Positions 29,372 to 42,731 of a stretch of 64,000 bases of DNA are shown here, piece after piece; positions within the stretch are counted from its first letter, which is position 1, and each line of letters starts with the position of its first letter. The notes beneath the pieces are model-generated. The model was given only the letters and a program-made list of their open reading frames with translations, was not told where the DNA came from and made no database searches. The stretch is from contig CAKMRJ010003334.1 in NCBI GenBank assembly GCA_928212115.1, positions 19,673,716 to 19,737,715 on the forward strand. The letters run 5' to 3'. Origin of the DNA: Lactuca virosa. Its lineage: Eukaryota; Streptophyta; Magnoliopsida; Asterales; Asteraceae. The position numbers and the translations under genes are program-made.

Positions 29372-29738
29372 TATTGTGCGGACGTCTGGACAATGTTATT
29401 TTACGATAATTACTAAGAGAATAGGTTGTTTAGTAATGTGTATACGTTTAACCTCACACAACAATCGTCATTTTCTTGCATTCTCACTAATTCTTATTCA
29501 TTTTTGTTCTCACGTATCGTTTTTCACTCATTTTCAATCTTACAGAATACGACTCAATAAACCTTCTGACAGAATGAGAATAATAATAAAAGTCTATAAT
29601 AACCTTATAGCCGATTTAATTAGTGAGAATATGTGATAATGACAATAATTATGTAAGATTGAACGTATTTACATTATCAAACAACATATTTTCTTTGTCA
29701 TTCTCACAGAATAACACTGTCCATACGTCCGCACAATA
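29372..29738. mobile_element. MITE inside the 5' LTR of copia-A
   Basis: Inverted ends TATTGTGCGGACGTCTGGACA (left, one mismatch inside) and its complement at 29718-29738. Arms continue imperfectly (ATAGGTTGTTTAGTAATGT against the mirrored right side). The matching region of the 3' LTR lacks this segment, so it is an insertion. Flanking TGGAT also mirrors, so the true ends may lie up to 15 bp further out. No clear target duplication. Confidence 0.65.
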
Positions 29739-29761
29739 GATGTTAATCCACATTTGAACCT

Positions 29762-30393
<632 letters not shown>

Positions 30394-30454
30394 TGTAACG
30401 CTCCGATTCTCGAATATCAATTTATGGTGATAAATTCTCATGGATTCAAGGTCT

Positions 30455-30602
30455 ACTCGACGAGTTGGTTGCCTGGCTCGTCGAGTAGCAGCGGGTTAGG
30501 CCGCGCACCTAAGTGACCTACTCGCCGAGTCCAAGAAGGGACTCGACGAGTAGGAGCTGGAGGATGAAACCCTAATTTCTAGGGTTTTTCACCCTATTTA
30601 AA
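30455..30602 (+). promoter_or_regulatory. Upstream ACTCGNCGAGT cluster and TATA box of solo LTR
   Basis: Four palindromes at 30455-30465, 30476-30486 (first base changed), 30520-30530 and 30541-30551. TATTTAAA at 30595-30602 begins 43 bp after the last. The same last-motif-to-TATA distance recurs in the two related LTR families in this window. Confidence 0.7.
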
Positions 30603-31043
30603 GGATCATTTTCCCCTTAGCCTCCCTTTACTGCCTCTTGAGAGTCCAGAAACCCTAACTCGTGTGTGTGCTCCATATTAGTGTACATTTCAAACTTGGA
30701 AAGAAGATTTTGTTGCTAGAAGCTTGAAGATCAAGAAGTTGAAGGCAAGAACATTTGGGGATCTGAAGTCTACCTCAGTTTAGCATCATTTGAAGGTAAC
30801 AAGTTGTTACCTTGACCTTGTTCTTTCTAGATCTCTTCATGTTGAAAATTAGGGCTTCTATAGCATGGGTGATAACCATTTTTAGGAATGGGCTAGGATC
30901 TGAAGTCGCAACTTCAGATCTGAGCTCATCTTGGACCCTAGAGCCATAAAGTCTCCAGCTTTAGCAAGCATGAACCCTCCATGTTGAGATAAACTCCATT
31001 GTAAGCTTGGGATTGACATTCTAAGCCTATAGAGCCTTGCATG

Positions 31044-31068
31044 CACGTAAAGGTTGCAACTTTACGTG
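31044..31068 (+). promoter_or_regulatory. Conserved LTR hairpin CACGTAAAG-N7-CTTTACGTG
   Basis: A perfect 9-bp stem with a 7-nt loop, 85 nt before the first palindrome of the downstream cluster. The same structure at the same spacing is at 42969-42993, 48968-48992 and, slightly altered, 52151-52174. Role unknown; it lies in the part of the LTR that should be transcribed. Confidence 0.7.
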
Positions 31069-31153
31069 ATAAACATGCCTTTGGAAGTTGGATCTGTAGT
31101 ATGGAAACTTAAAATGGCCTAAAAAGCATCTGTATGGTTGAAGGATTGACGGG

Positions 31154-31430
31154 ACTCGTCGAGTCGCAAGGTCGACTCGGCGAGTCATATGAAGATGGTC
31201 ATGTACTCGACGAGTTGGATGAACAACTCGGCGAGTCCGTTGAAGATTGCCTTGGGCTCGGCGAGTCGGTCGAATGACTCGGCGAGTCTGCTAGGGTTTT
31301 TCCCCAGCCCTTGGACACGCATGAACTCGGCGAGTTGCAGGGAAATTCAACGAGTCAACCAAGGATTTCATGAATTCTCGAGTTCAGGAAGGACTCAACG
31401 AGTCGGTAAAGTGCACTTGACGAGTCGGAT
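31154..31430 (+). promoter_or_regulatory. Downstream ACTCGNCGAGT palindrome cluster
   Basis: About eleven perfect or near-perfect copies in 280 bp, for example ACTCGTCGAGT at 31154-31164. The middle base varies while the two ACTCG/CGAGT half-sites are mostly kept. No open frame explains them. Confidence 0.7.
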
Positions 31431-32509
31431 CAACATGGACTGTTGACCTTGACTGTTGGCTTTGGCTTTGACCAAGGGTTGACCAGTTGACCTCTGGGGA
31501 TATTTTGGTAATTTGGAAATTTATGAAAAAGGGATTTATGGTAACGGTAGGTGGTGGAGTTCGTGTTGGTGATTCGATAGTTTAGCCTATCACTCCAGTG
31601 CGACATTTGGAAGGTGAGTTATCCTCACTATATCAACAGGGTCTAAGGCACCAAGGCTGACCCTTTATCGGATTTGTATCCGGGTATTTGTTGATATGTT
31701 TATTGATCTGCTAGATCTGCATCCTGGTAGTTAGGATGGTATTATGTTAGTGACCTGGTTTAGGTCGGTATCCTGGTATATAGGATGATGTTATGTTAGT
31801 GACCGGTTAGGTCGGTATCCTGGTTATAGGATGGTTGCTATGCTAGTGATCTGTTAGATCGGTATGATTATCTGTTATATACATGCTAGCGAATGATATT
31901 TATGTGCACATGATTGTTTTATTGGTATGGGAGAAGGGGTTGAGGCAGGTCCTGCTGTGTGCAGTAGGCCAAGATACCCTGGGCGAACCGGGTAGACTGC
32001 AGGCCCGGGACGGGCAAATCTAGTCAGGCCGAAGGCCCGACGAGTGGTTTGGATAGGCTGAAGGTCCCGAGAGCGCAGTCTAGACGTGCCGAGGCTCGGA
32101 GAGTGGACCAGATAGACTGAAGGCCCGACGCGGGTGGTCCAGTCAGACTGTAGACTTAGAGAGTGGACCAGGTGGACTGAAGGCCCGGTGCGGGCGTACC
32201 AGTCACACTGTAGACTCGAGATGCATGGTTGTTTTGTGTTTGTTATATGATATGTTATGGTTGTATGAGGTTGGTATCTTGGGGGTAACTCATTAAGCTT
32301 TCGGGCTTACAGTTTCAGTTTATTGTTTCAGGTTCAGCAAATGACCGCGTGAAGGCGAAGGCTTGACCGTACAATTCCTCGATTTATGATTATGATTTCT
32401 GCGAACTCTGATGTCTAAACTATTTTGAAAACAAACTGTAATAACTGAATGGTTTTATATAATTTAAAAAGTTTTAAATTGGCTCAAATTTTAGGGGTGT
32501 TACACAAAC

Positions 32510-33840
32510 GGTTCCATTAACAAGCACAAAGTATGTTTGGTTGCTCGTGGTTTCACTCAACGGTATGTCATTGACTATCAAGAAACGTTTAGTCCCATTG
32601 TAAAACCCGCAACAATAAGACTAATTTTGTCTCTGGCTGTTTCTCACAAGTGGCATCTTTGCCAAATCGACATCAACAATGCGTTTCTTCATGGTCTCAT
32701 ACATGAATACGTATACATTAGTCAAACCCATGGTTTTGAAGATTCCAACAGACCCCATTATGTGTGTAAGCTTCAAAAGGCGATCTACGGTCTTAAACAA
32801 TCACCATGTTCCTGGTTCTCCCATCTCAGTGAAAAACTACACCATCTTGGATTTCAATCCTCTAAGGCCGATACCTCACTATTTCTCTTCAATCATGTTG
32901 GAGTTATTATTTACATGTTGGTCTATGTCAACGATATAATCATTGTCGATTCATCCCAAAAGGTGGTAGATAAGCTTGTATGTACGTTGTCTTCCTCCTT
33001 TCCACTTAAAGATCTCGGTCGTTTGAATTATTTTCTAGGGATTGAAGGTGTTCACAATTCAGGGGGAATCACATTGCTTCAACACAAATATGCCAGTGAT
33101 TTACTACACCGTGCCCACATAGAGAATTGTAAAACAGTTTCAACCCTAGGTCTGTAACGGAAAAACTAACTAGTAACTATGGAAGACCACTTGCTGAAGA
33201 AGATGCGTTCAAATATAGAAGCATGGTTGGGGGTTTACAGTATATCATGCTAATTCGACCTGACATCTCGTTTGAAGTAAACAAGGTATGCTAATACCTT
33301 TCCAAACCTACCTCTCTACACTAGGAAGCCGTCAAAATAATTTTAAGATATGTTAAAGGGACTGTATCTACCGGGTTAAGAATTAGACAATCAAACTCCA
33401 CATTATTAAGTGTGTTCACAAATGCAGACTGGGCAAGATGTCTAGATAATTACAGGTCTACTGCAGGGTATGTTATATTTCTAGGTCCAAACTTGATCTC
33501 GTGGAGCTCTCGTAAACAGCCAACAGTATCACGATCTAGCACAGAGGCCGAGTACAAAGCTTTGGCAAACGGAACAGCTGATGCAACTTGGATACAGTCC
33601 TTACTTAAATAATTGGGAGTTCGACATCCAAGAGCACCAGTTTTATGGTGTGATAATTTAGGAGCAACATATTTGATGGCCAATCCTATATTTGATGCAC
33701 GGACCAAACACATAGAGATTGGTTTCCATTTTGTCTGAGAGAAGGTAGCTATGGGTGCACTATATGTCAGGTTCATTTCTTCTAGAGATCAAGTAGCTGA
33801 TGGGTTTACTAAGCCAACCACTCGGAACATGTTGTAAAGA
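32510..33840 (+). pseudogene. Copia-A RT and RNase H (broken)
   Basis: After the solo LTR the RT resumes with [20 protein letters not shown] and [11 protein letters not shown]. The catalytic YVDD box reads YVND (near 32930), which removes an essential Asp. A stop follows near 33157. RNase H begins again at about 33412 (TNADWARC, then [12 protein letters not shown] and further pieces to 33840). A purine tract and the 3' LTR follow. Multiple lesions show an old, dead copy. Confidence 0.88.
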
Positions 33841-33976
33841 TTAAATACAATCTAAACCTTGAAACGGTTACAATTAAGGGGGAATGTAAACAGAAGAAGA
33901 TTAGATAGGAACGTATTATTCAAATATTCAAATGTTGTATAGATAAGATTTATCAGTTAGGGTTTATCTTTGTATG

Positions 33977-34057
<81 letters not shown>

Positions 34058-35228
34058 AACGACCCAAAATCATGACTAAAAATTTCGTTTGAAAACATTA
34101 CTAAAAACATAATTGTCAACCATAAATAAAATCATAACATAAATCAGAGTGTAATTTCCAAAACATATTTTCATTATCAGAGTAAAACATCCCAGGCTGA
34201 CTAATCAATGGTGCGTGCCATGCGATCATGCCGAGCTCTTCCCTCCGCTACCGGAAGTACCTGAAACCAAAACTAAAAACCGTAAGCACGAAGCTTAGTG
34301 AGTTCCCCCAACCTACCACATACCACACAAAACTGCATACTGCAAATACTGGGCCTCGCCCTCTACCTCGGGCCTCGCCCGCTACTACTGGTCCCGCCTG
34401 GCTTCGAGCCCCGCTCGGCGTACAGATCTATTTCTTTTAGGCCCCGCCTGTCTCTGGGCCCTGCCCGCTAACATATACTAACACATAATCATATCACAAT
34501 GCATAACTAAACATATACTACTGAATCCTGTTCTAAGGCCTCGCCTATCTTGGGCCTCGCCTCTATCCTGCTACTATCGAGTCATGGAACCCCGTCCACA
34601 CTCCTACTGATAGTGAGATACGGGCCCAGCCCACACTCACTCCTTTCCTACTTGGGCCTCGCCCCCTGCTCTGCTACTAATGAGATATGGAACACCATCC
34701 ATAGTCTGTTATTGGTGAGATACGGGACCTCGCCACACTCACCTCCCTACCAGGCACATACATGTATCACACAGACAACAAGTATAACCTATCATGCAAA
34801 CCCTTCCTGGGGCACCCGCCCTACATTGGACCTTGGTCCTGATATCGTACGAGACTAGCATACTGTGCCTAGGGCTAACCCCCGGGTCTTCCTACTCATT
34901 TCTACATGGGCCGGCATTGTGGCCGTTGACCCATCCACACAAAGGGAAACTCACCTGCACCGCTGAACTTGCCGACACGCTTCGGACTGCTGACTAACAA
35001 CTCCCGAACCGCTGCTCCTCTAGCTCCCCGAGCTACCAATAACAACATAACACTTAGCCCCCAAACTGACCTCCAGAAGTCAAACTAAGTCAACTCCGGC
35101 CCAAGTCAAAGTCCTTGGTCAAGTCAACCTTCCAGTCGACCCCACTCGCCGAGCCAGCCTATTGACTCACCGAGTTCATGAGCTCAGGAATCCTAACATC
35201 CGCGACTCGACTCGCCGAGTCACCCCAT

Positions 35229-35981
35229 TGTTGGGTTATGAGCATTCTAACACTCCTAAGTGTACATGCAACCCTAAATACCTTGGATCTATGTTTTCTC
35301 TATTATACATACAATTATGAACATCCAAGGTATTATCCTAATCTAGCATACAAAATAATAAATATAACAAGATAGAATACATACCTCTTTGATGTAGAAT
35401 GTCTTCATGAAGCGTGAGTGCCTAGTGCCCCAAGTGTGACACCTCAAATGGTTCACACAACACCAAATACACTTGGAATAACTTGAGAGAAACTTGAACA
35501 CTCCTTGAAATCGTCTAGCCCTCACACTCACACATTAGTGTACGATTTCTTGAGCCATGGGATTCTTTTATATGGTGGCTATTAGGGTTACACCATGTAA
35601 CTCATAACTTTACCCATTCCTTATGCTCCATGGATTTTAACCTCCATGGAGTATCCATGGGTCACCCCATGGACTTAGTCCAACATAAGGAATCTTGGAT
35701 TACAAGCCCACATATATAAGAATGAATGATTTACACAATCAACCCATATATTTAATTAGTCTCCTTTTGATCACTTAATTAATTCCAAATTAATTCTTGA
35801 TCAATACTAATTAAATAACCTTATTAATATATTAGAACTTATAATATATTAACCAACCTTAAGTGTTATTTCTCTCATTATAGTCTATCCAAATGCATGA
35901 TGCCATGCAACCCAAATGGACCATGCCGGGTCGGGTCAAGTCTTACCAATTATAGTTATGGACTTAGACATTAATCCAACA
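35229..35981 (-). repeat. 3' LTR of copia-B
   Basis: 753 bp, almost identical to 41980-42731. The short open frame at 35343-35531 (-) recurs in the other LTR and is LTR sequence, not a gene. Confidence 0.92.
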
Positions 35982-38900
35982 GTCTCCCACTTGGATAAGT
36001 CTAAAACTATTATTGCGTATGACTTCAGGAACCGATCAACAATCGTAGCTCTCAAAAGCTTCTGTTGAACTCTGACCTTGTCGATGAACTCTGACCTTTG
36101 TCAATGACTTGTCCATTAGATAAGGGATCATATATTCCTCCATTCTAGATATCATATGGACTGAGACATGGATTATCAATCATTCTCTCTGTCCATTTGT
36201 TGTTTTCCCGATTTCCGATTCATGATGACTGACTGATTGAACAAATCAAATCAGTCCTGGCTTGGCCAACCACTCACATGTATCATCTTTAAATCATCGA
36301 GGGGCCCACAGATATCGCTTTTATCCCGAAGGTAAAGGAATGGATAAACTTCGACTCATATGGCTTGTTCTACTACTTGTTGAATCATACACAAAGGCAC
36401 GTTTTATAACATCGAGTTACCAATGCGTTTTCGTGCAATCAATGTATAACCAACTCATAGTAACAACTCATATCTCTAGGTTTGAAGAATATAAGATATT
36501 ATCGTCTATGATCACTCGTGATAAAACCCATGAAGTGATTCAAATGAGCGCGGGTTGAATCCAATACTCAGAACTTATGAGCACTCATGCGTGTTGTAGC
36601 ACCACTTTTGTCCACCAACTTGGACCTCTACAAACCAACCCATGACAGTCTTGATTCATATCTACTTCCAACATATGACCGACTGTGGATGGTTTGAATA
36701 ACTTAATCATTCAGGAAGAGCGACTTAGTTATTCTGGAATTCAAAACATGCAAAGTGAAACACAAGAATAAATGAATCAAATATGGTATCAAACCCTATG
36801 ATATAAATAAACACTTTTATTTATCACCATACTGATTACTCATTATTCATTGTTTTGGTTTTATCAACTTTATACTTGAATTTAAAACAATAGTTGTCCC
36901 ATGCTCCACGCATGTACACTCTGTTTTCTAAACACTAGTCATGCCATACACCAAGTATGCATACTATGTTTGTCTATGATCTTTACTTTGTAAAATAGAT
37001 CAATTGAACATCACTCCAATGATCCTCTTTTCACAGTCCCAAATCCTTACTGCAAATGCAAGAATTCCAAATTCATGCCATTTACTGAAATCTGTTAGAT
37101 TCTAAACTTATATGCATTGATCCTCTTAATGATTATGCACGAAGTCAGAAAGACTTGACAACAATCATTACAGAGCATTCCAAAGGAGATCAGCTCCTTG
37201 GAAACCTCCTTCTTTCATTAAGTTTCCTAATCTTACACAGATTGAATAATTTCTAACTTTGAAACATTTCATATTCCATTTTGACTATCACTTCTGAACA
37301 AGAGTTGCCTCCTTACAGATTATGTCAATATGGTCCTTCCAGAATTAACATTATACTTCCAACTGTCCTTGAGCAACCAATCTTGGTAAACCTTAGATTG
37401 TCCTCGACAATTGCTTAATCATTTAGTCATATCCAATTCTAGACCTTTTCCCTTCATAATGCCCCGGCATTGGAAATTTTAGAAAGGATGAATATAGCAC
37501 ATGTAATCGATCATATATCCGAAGCATATGGGACACGATTCATGATGTCTCACATAAAGACTAAACCAGTCTTTTGCTATAATATTTCCATTTCCATTGC
37601 CAAGTTTCTCAAATTCAGATTATGAAAAGGGATGTCGTAATCATAATCGAATTTTAGAACGCAAATAATGGACCCATATATTGAATTTCCTTATGTTGAG
37701 CCATTCCAACATGAAATTCTATATATATCCTTGATTAAATACGATTAAAATCTCAATCTAAGCTTTTAGAATTGAAATGAAGTATAATTTCCTCTCCCTT
37801 AATTATAGCAAAACAACTTTTTCAATCCCTGCAGCCACACGAATTGAAACTTTTGTTTTCTATAATTAACATTGCTAACTTGCAACACTAACAATAATTA
37901 TCATGCTCCCACTAACATGATGATTATTAGCATAACACTTATGCTCCCACTAGCTTTGACATGTACTCAGAAATCAGCTGGACTTCTAGAAATCAATACT
38001 TTATTGACTTCCTTACCAAAGTTCAGATTTCTGATACGAGATGCTTTGATAAACTTTATCAAACCATACACCTTTCCTTAGATAGCATGCATGTGTGTCC
38101 AAACAATTTCAGAACTATGAAAAGGGATGCCGTAATCATAGTCTCAATTGTTTAGACCTTTTGCCATCTGCTTCAAATCTACTTGGTGGAAGTGTTTCTT
38201 CACCATCATTTTCATGAATCGGAGAGAAACCTTATGACCCTTAGATTTTATGGTGTATGTGTTCTTATCCATGTGAATCGTCAAAACCATAGTCACAAGA
38301 CAAGGATAATGACAAATTCAAACTCATATGGACTGAACTTATGCAATCTTAACTTCTTGCCACCTGGCAGTACAGGGCCTGCCATTGCTTCCAAGTTGTT
38401 ATGCAACCAATTGAGAACTTTCAGAACTCCTATGCAAAGCCAACTTTAACTGGAATGGGCATAGAATATGTCAACATGATAGGTTATAAACCTCAAGTCG
38501 TGTGCTAGTGAAGAACTCAGGTTTTATTCTTGATTAGTTCTTGAAATTCTTTCAGGATCTTTTAGACTCCCACTGTCTCCTTGACCTATAAGACTTTCTT
38601 GCCAAATATTCAAGAGATAGTGTGGATTCTAATCAAGACAGACACTTAACACAATTGGCCTTAGTTGATCTTGTTTTATCCAAAACATCACAAATTACCA
38701 ATTTCAAATGTACAAGAGTAGAAAACTTTTACTCTTACATTTGACAAGTGTTTTTAACATCTTTTAAGACATGTCACTCAAGTTACAATCTTAGAGTATA
38801 ACTCTAAGAATTGTTTTTGGAACGATGTATGAATCATCTCTGATTTAACCACTTCAACAATTCATAACTCCTCTTCTTAACTATCAGAATGCACTTAGAG

Positions 38901-39699
38901 GATGAATTGTGATAAGGTCTCAAAATCATTAGATGATCTTAAAACATGATACTAAAGTACTCTCCCATCTTTTCAGATTTGAGAAAACTTTTATCCTTCT
39001 GCCTAATTTGATTCTTTTCATTCGTTCTGTCATACATTGAAACTTTTCCAATGTCTCAGAATTATACTTAAGCTTGTAAGTATAATCATATTTACTAAGC
39101 CTTAGTAAATCATGACGAATAGTCTTATCGATCTTTTATGGTGGACTTGATCAGTGCACAAGAATGTGTACTTGATCCCTTAGTCCTTCACTTGACTCAC
39201 ATATACATGTGAACAAGGAACTAGTCTTAATTTCCAAAGTTGAAAATTCTCATTCATCATACTATACACTTGCATGATTCCAAGTTTCTATCCAACTGAA
39301 ACTTGGGTGATGATGAGAATCTTTCCTTATTTGGTAAATTTGGACACTACCACAAATGAAAGAATCAATTCATATTTTCACTCTTGCTCTTAATGGAATC
39401 TTATAAGCAACAAAGATTTTCACAAATGCTATTGTAAGGATATTTTAAAATAAATAAAATCAAAAATTTTCCTTTTATTTTAAAAACTTTGCGGAAAAAA
39501 CTATCCTTACAGTGCAAAAGCACATGAAAACTTTGTTGTTATCTATTCCTAAGCAATATATCATAACTCCTAAGAAGTAGCTCAAGAATCCGATCTTCAA
39601 ACTATGCGATAGAAATCCATCTACGCGATCAGATTCAGCATATTCTTTCTTTAAGTTTCTTCACTTTTCTTTGATTTTTCAACATCAACATGTGACCCA

Positions 39700-40300
39700 G
39701 TCACATCATGTAATAAGAATCTCCAAGTAGGAACTTAATAGAGTTAGACATGGACTTTACCTGAAGTAGAGTCAAACTTATTGACTTTAAACATCCTTAG
39801 GTAAATTTGGCAGCTTCGCAACCAATGCCCCTTCCTTTGGCAATGGACCCTTGATAATGGGACTATCTAAGACTTAGCCTCTCTCTTTACCATTTGGTCA
39901 ACCGAGTTGACTATGGCCGATCCCTTTCCATGGGAAAGAGAGAGCTTTACTGGATATCCAATGTCATCATTGTCAATGTCCATAAAGTTTTAGGAAGTTG
40001 ATCTTAGCAAATAGATAAGATCATTAAGGGTCTTGTCATAGTCTGTTTCATAGGAGTCCCAAAGGAACTCACTATGTGACTTAGAAAGTAGTTGAGCCAC
40101 CAACTTTCTCAAGACTTTGACACCCAACTCTCCCGGCTTGTCAATATGTGACTACATCTCCAAGATGTGATCATACATAGACCTTTGCTTGCCAATAGGG
40201 CTTGAGTGACCTTAAACTTTTCAAGAACTTGTGGGTTAGGGAGAATAATTGGAGGAGGTGGAGGAAGTATGATATCCATGGGACATCATCTTCATTTAGG
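39700..40300 (-). pseudogene. Gag-like remnant of copia-B
   Basis: Read on the minus strand in pieces, it gives Copia-gag-like segments: LGVKVLRKLVAQLLSKS with DYDKTLNDLIYLLR, a Gly/Pro-rich stretch near 40260, and a Lys/Gly-rich stretch near 39830. Stops and frame changes interrupt it. Position next to the 5' leader fits gag. Similarity was judged by eye and is weak. Confidence 0.4.
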
Positions 40301-40631
40301 AAAGCTTGTTTCAAGAGATTTGGGAAGATCATAAATGTCTAGACCAGACATCTTTTTGGGAGATATTCAAGATAGTTGATTTAAAGTCCTTAATATGACA
40401 CCCAATATGAAATATTAAGGCTAGGACCCAACAAACTATTTTATAACTTAGAAGAGGGATGCCGTAATCCAAGCTATAAAATATTTGAAGGTAGGTGAAT
40501 GACGATTCACCAATTTCCACCATGAAAAACGAAATAATTTATTAGGTTTTAATTGGATTTGAAAGTCCTAGATCTTTGAGATTCATTGAACTGTTCAAAG
40601 GCATGTTTCAATCTCGAGTGTGCCCTTCAGG

Positions 40632-40842
40632 TTTTGTGACTGGGATGCCGAGGATCACAAAACAAGGTGTGAATAACCATGCAAATATACTTGGTACCCT
40701 TAATATTTACCCCTTAATCAGTGTGCCGGTTAACCACACACGCTCCACCGATACTATGATAAATATTAAGTTACCCTTTGCCTACCTTGTTAAGTCCAGG
40801 TTAGTGTGCCGGTTAACCACACACGCTCCACTAACGACTTAA
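40632..40842 (-). other. Consecutive stem-loops in the copia-B leader
   Basis: Three clear structures: TTTTGTGA (40632-40639) with TCACAAAA (40655-40662); CTTAATATTTA (40699-40709) with TAAATATTAAG (40760-40770); and TTAAGTC plus GTTAGTG (40790-40806) with CACTAAC plus GACTTAA (40829-40842). The last two both enclose the same GTGTGCCGGTTAACCACACA palindrome. Position between the primer site and the gag-like stretch suggests an RNA packaging or dimerisation region. That role is inferred. Confidence 0.55.
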
Positions 40843-41979
40843 GCAAAGTGCAAAGTGTAATTTCATGGGTTAGCACCAAATTCACATTTTCCTAAGTAAC
40901 TAAGATTGGGTATTAATAAGAGTTTAGTTACTTAGTATTTATCATTAATACTTTTAATGAAAGGAGAATTATAGTCCTTGTCCTACCCGTTCGGCTAACG
41001 ACCCTCCACCAGTCAAGGAAGTGGTGGGTGAGAGTGGACACCCATTAAACTGCCATTTTATAGGCAGTAACCTTATACCCCCTTATAGACCGGCTTCGTG
41101 AATGAGGCCTACTAACGGTAAGACTGACTTTACTCTTATACATATATATAAATATTATTAACTTATAATATTATAAAGTATAAGGGTTGAATTTTAACTT
41201 TTAAAATTCTAAGGGCTAACTTGGAATTAAAGTATTCATAAGTGAAAACTTTTCAAATTCCAAAACTTGAGGGCAAGTTTTGAAACTATTCAAAACTAAT
41301 TAATTCCATAACTTATGAGCTTAAAGTAGTTTTAATTAAAAAAAAAAAACTCTTCAAGTTCCATAACTTGAGGACAAGTTATGGAAGACTTTAAACTAAT
41401 TAATAAAAAAAACTTTTTTTATTGTAACTTATGGAACTAATTAAGGTTACACTTTTTTTTTAATTTAATGAAGAGACTCTTGAACCTCCATAACTTGAGG
41501 ACAAGTTATGGAGTCATAAAACCATTTAATTAGAACTAGACTCTTCATTTTGTAATCTTTGCCAACTTTTATGAGTTTTATGATTCTTAAATGTGACTTT
41601 TCATATAACTTGAGGACAAGTTACAAAAACACACTTTGGAATCAACTCTTAGATTAAAATGGATTGAAAACAACTATTTCACACAACTTTTCTATTAATC
41701 TAAGAACCTCATAAGAACAAGATAATTCAAATCATCAATCTTCAAGAAATTAGCATGAACATACAAACTAATACAAATCTTAAAATTATGACAATTATCT
41801 TAGAAATTGGATTAGCATGAACATTACCACATCAAAAACAAGTTTATAAGTCCAAAAACATCTTAGGGTAATGTTCCTAGTCCAATTCTAGCCAAAACAA
41901 TCGAATATATGCATCCAACTCGATTTTTTCAGCTACTTTTGCAAGTATAACAAGAAAACAAACCTGGCTCTGATACCAC

Positions 41980-42731
41980 TGTTGGGTTATGAGCATTCTA
42001 ACACTCCTAAGTGTACATGCAACCCTAAATACCTTGGATCTATGTTTTCTCTATTATACATACAATTATGAACATCCAAGGTATTATCCTAATCTAGCAT
42101 ATAAATAATAAATATAACAAGATAGAATACATACCTCTTTGATGTAGAATGTCTTCATGAAGCCTGAGTGCCTAGTGCCCCAAGTGTGACACCTCAAATG
42201 GTTCACACAACACCAAATACACTTGGAATAACTTGAGAGAAACTTGAACACTCCTTGAAATCGTCTAGCCCTCACACTCACACATTAGTGTACGATTTCT
42301 TGAGCCATGGGATTCTTTTATATGGTGGCTATTAGGGTTACACCATGTAACTCATAACTTTACCCATTCCTTATGCTCCATGGATTTTAACCTCCATGGA
42401 GTATCCATGGGTCACCCCATGGACTTAGTCCAACATAAGGAATCTTGGATCACAAGCCCACATATATAAGAATGAATGATTTACACAATCAACCCATATA
42501 TTTAATTAGTCTCCTTTTGATCACTTAATTAATTCCAAATTAATTCTTGATCAATACTAATTAAATAACCTTATTAATATATTAGAACTTATAATATATT
42601 AACCAACCTTAAGTGTTATTTCTCTCATTATAGTCTATCCAAATGCATGATGCCATGCAACCCAAATGGACCATGCCGGGTCGGGTCAAGTCTTACCAAT
42701 TATAGTTATGGACTTAGACATTAATCCAACA
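41980..42731 (-). repeat. 5' LTR of copia-B
   Basis: 752 bp; the partner of 35229-35981. The primer-binding complement starts two bases to its left. Confidence 0.92.

Larger units (their letters stand above)
30394..32504 (+). mobile_element. Gypsy-type solo LTR inserted in copia-A RT
   Basis: It begins TGTAACGCTCCG and ends GGGTGTTACA, is 2111 bp long and is flanked by an exact 5-bp duplication CAAAC (30389-30393 and 32505-32509). Removing it with one CAAAC rejoins the RT codons in phase. It carries palindrome clusters, a TATTTAAA box, a hairpin, and downstream degenerate tandem units: a GTCGGTATCCTGG repeat (31720-31870) and a GACTGAAGGCCCG repeat (31980-32215). An internal region and second LTR are absent, so it is a solo LTR formed by recombination. 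Confidence 0.95.
35229..42731 (-). mobile_element. Copia-B: young non-autonomous Copia-type element
   Basis: The LTRs are 42731-41980 (5') and 35981-35229 (3'), 752 and 753 bp, with ends TGTTGG/CCAACA. By eye they differ by three substitutions and one 1-bp indel. An exact target duplication CCCAT flanks it (35224-35228 and 42732-42736). The primer site is the complement of GCTCTGATACCA at 41967-41978; a polypurine-like tract is at 35982-35993. The 6-kb internal region has no open frame of useful length. Only a decayed gag-like stretch remains, so it must have been mobilised by another element's proteins. Confidence 0.92.

Noticed and set aside
31154..31430. CRISPR-like look of repeated short palindromes
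   Set aside because: Plant LTR context, variable spacers without unit length, no cas genes, and copies on many LTRs.
34228..34997. Open frames in the 34.2-35.0 kb and 47.8-48.9 kb stretches, rich in Leu, Ser and Pro
   Set aside because: The same sequence lies in both LTRs of the gag-only element, and the frames follow CT-rich repeat sequence with no domain.
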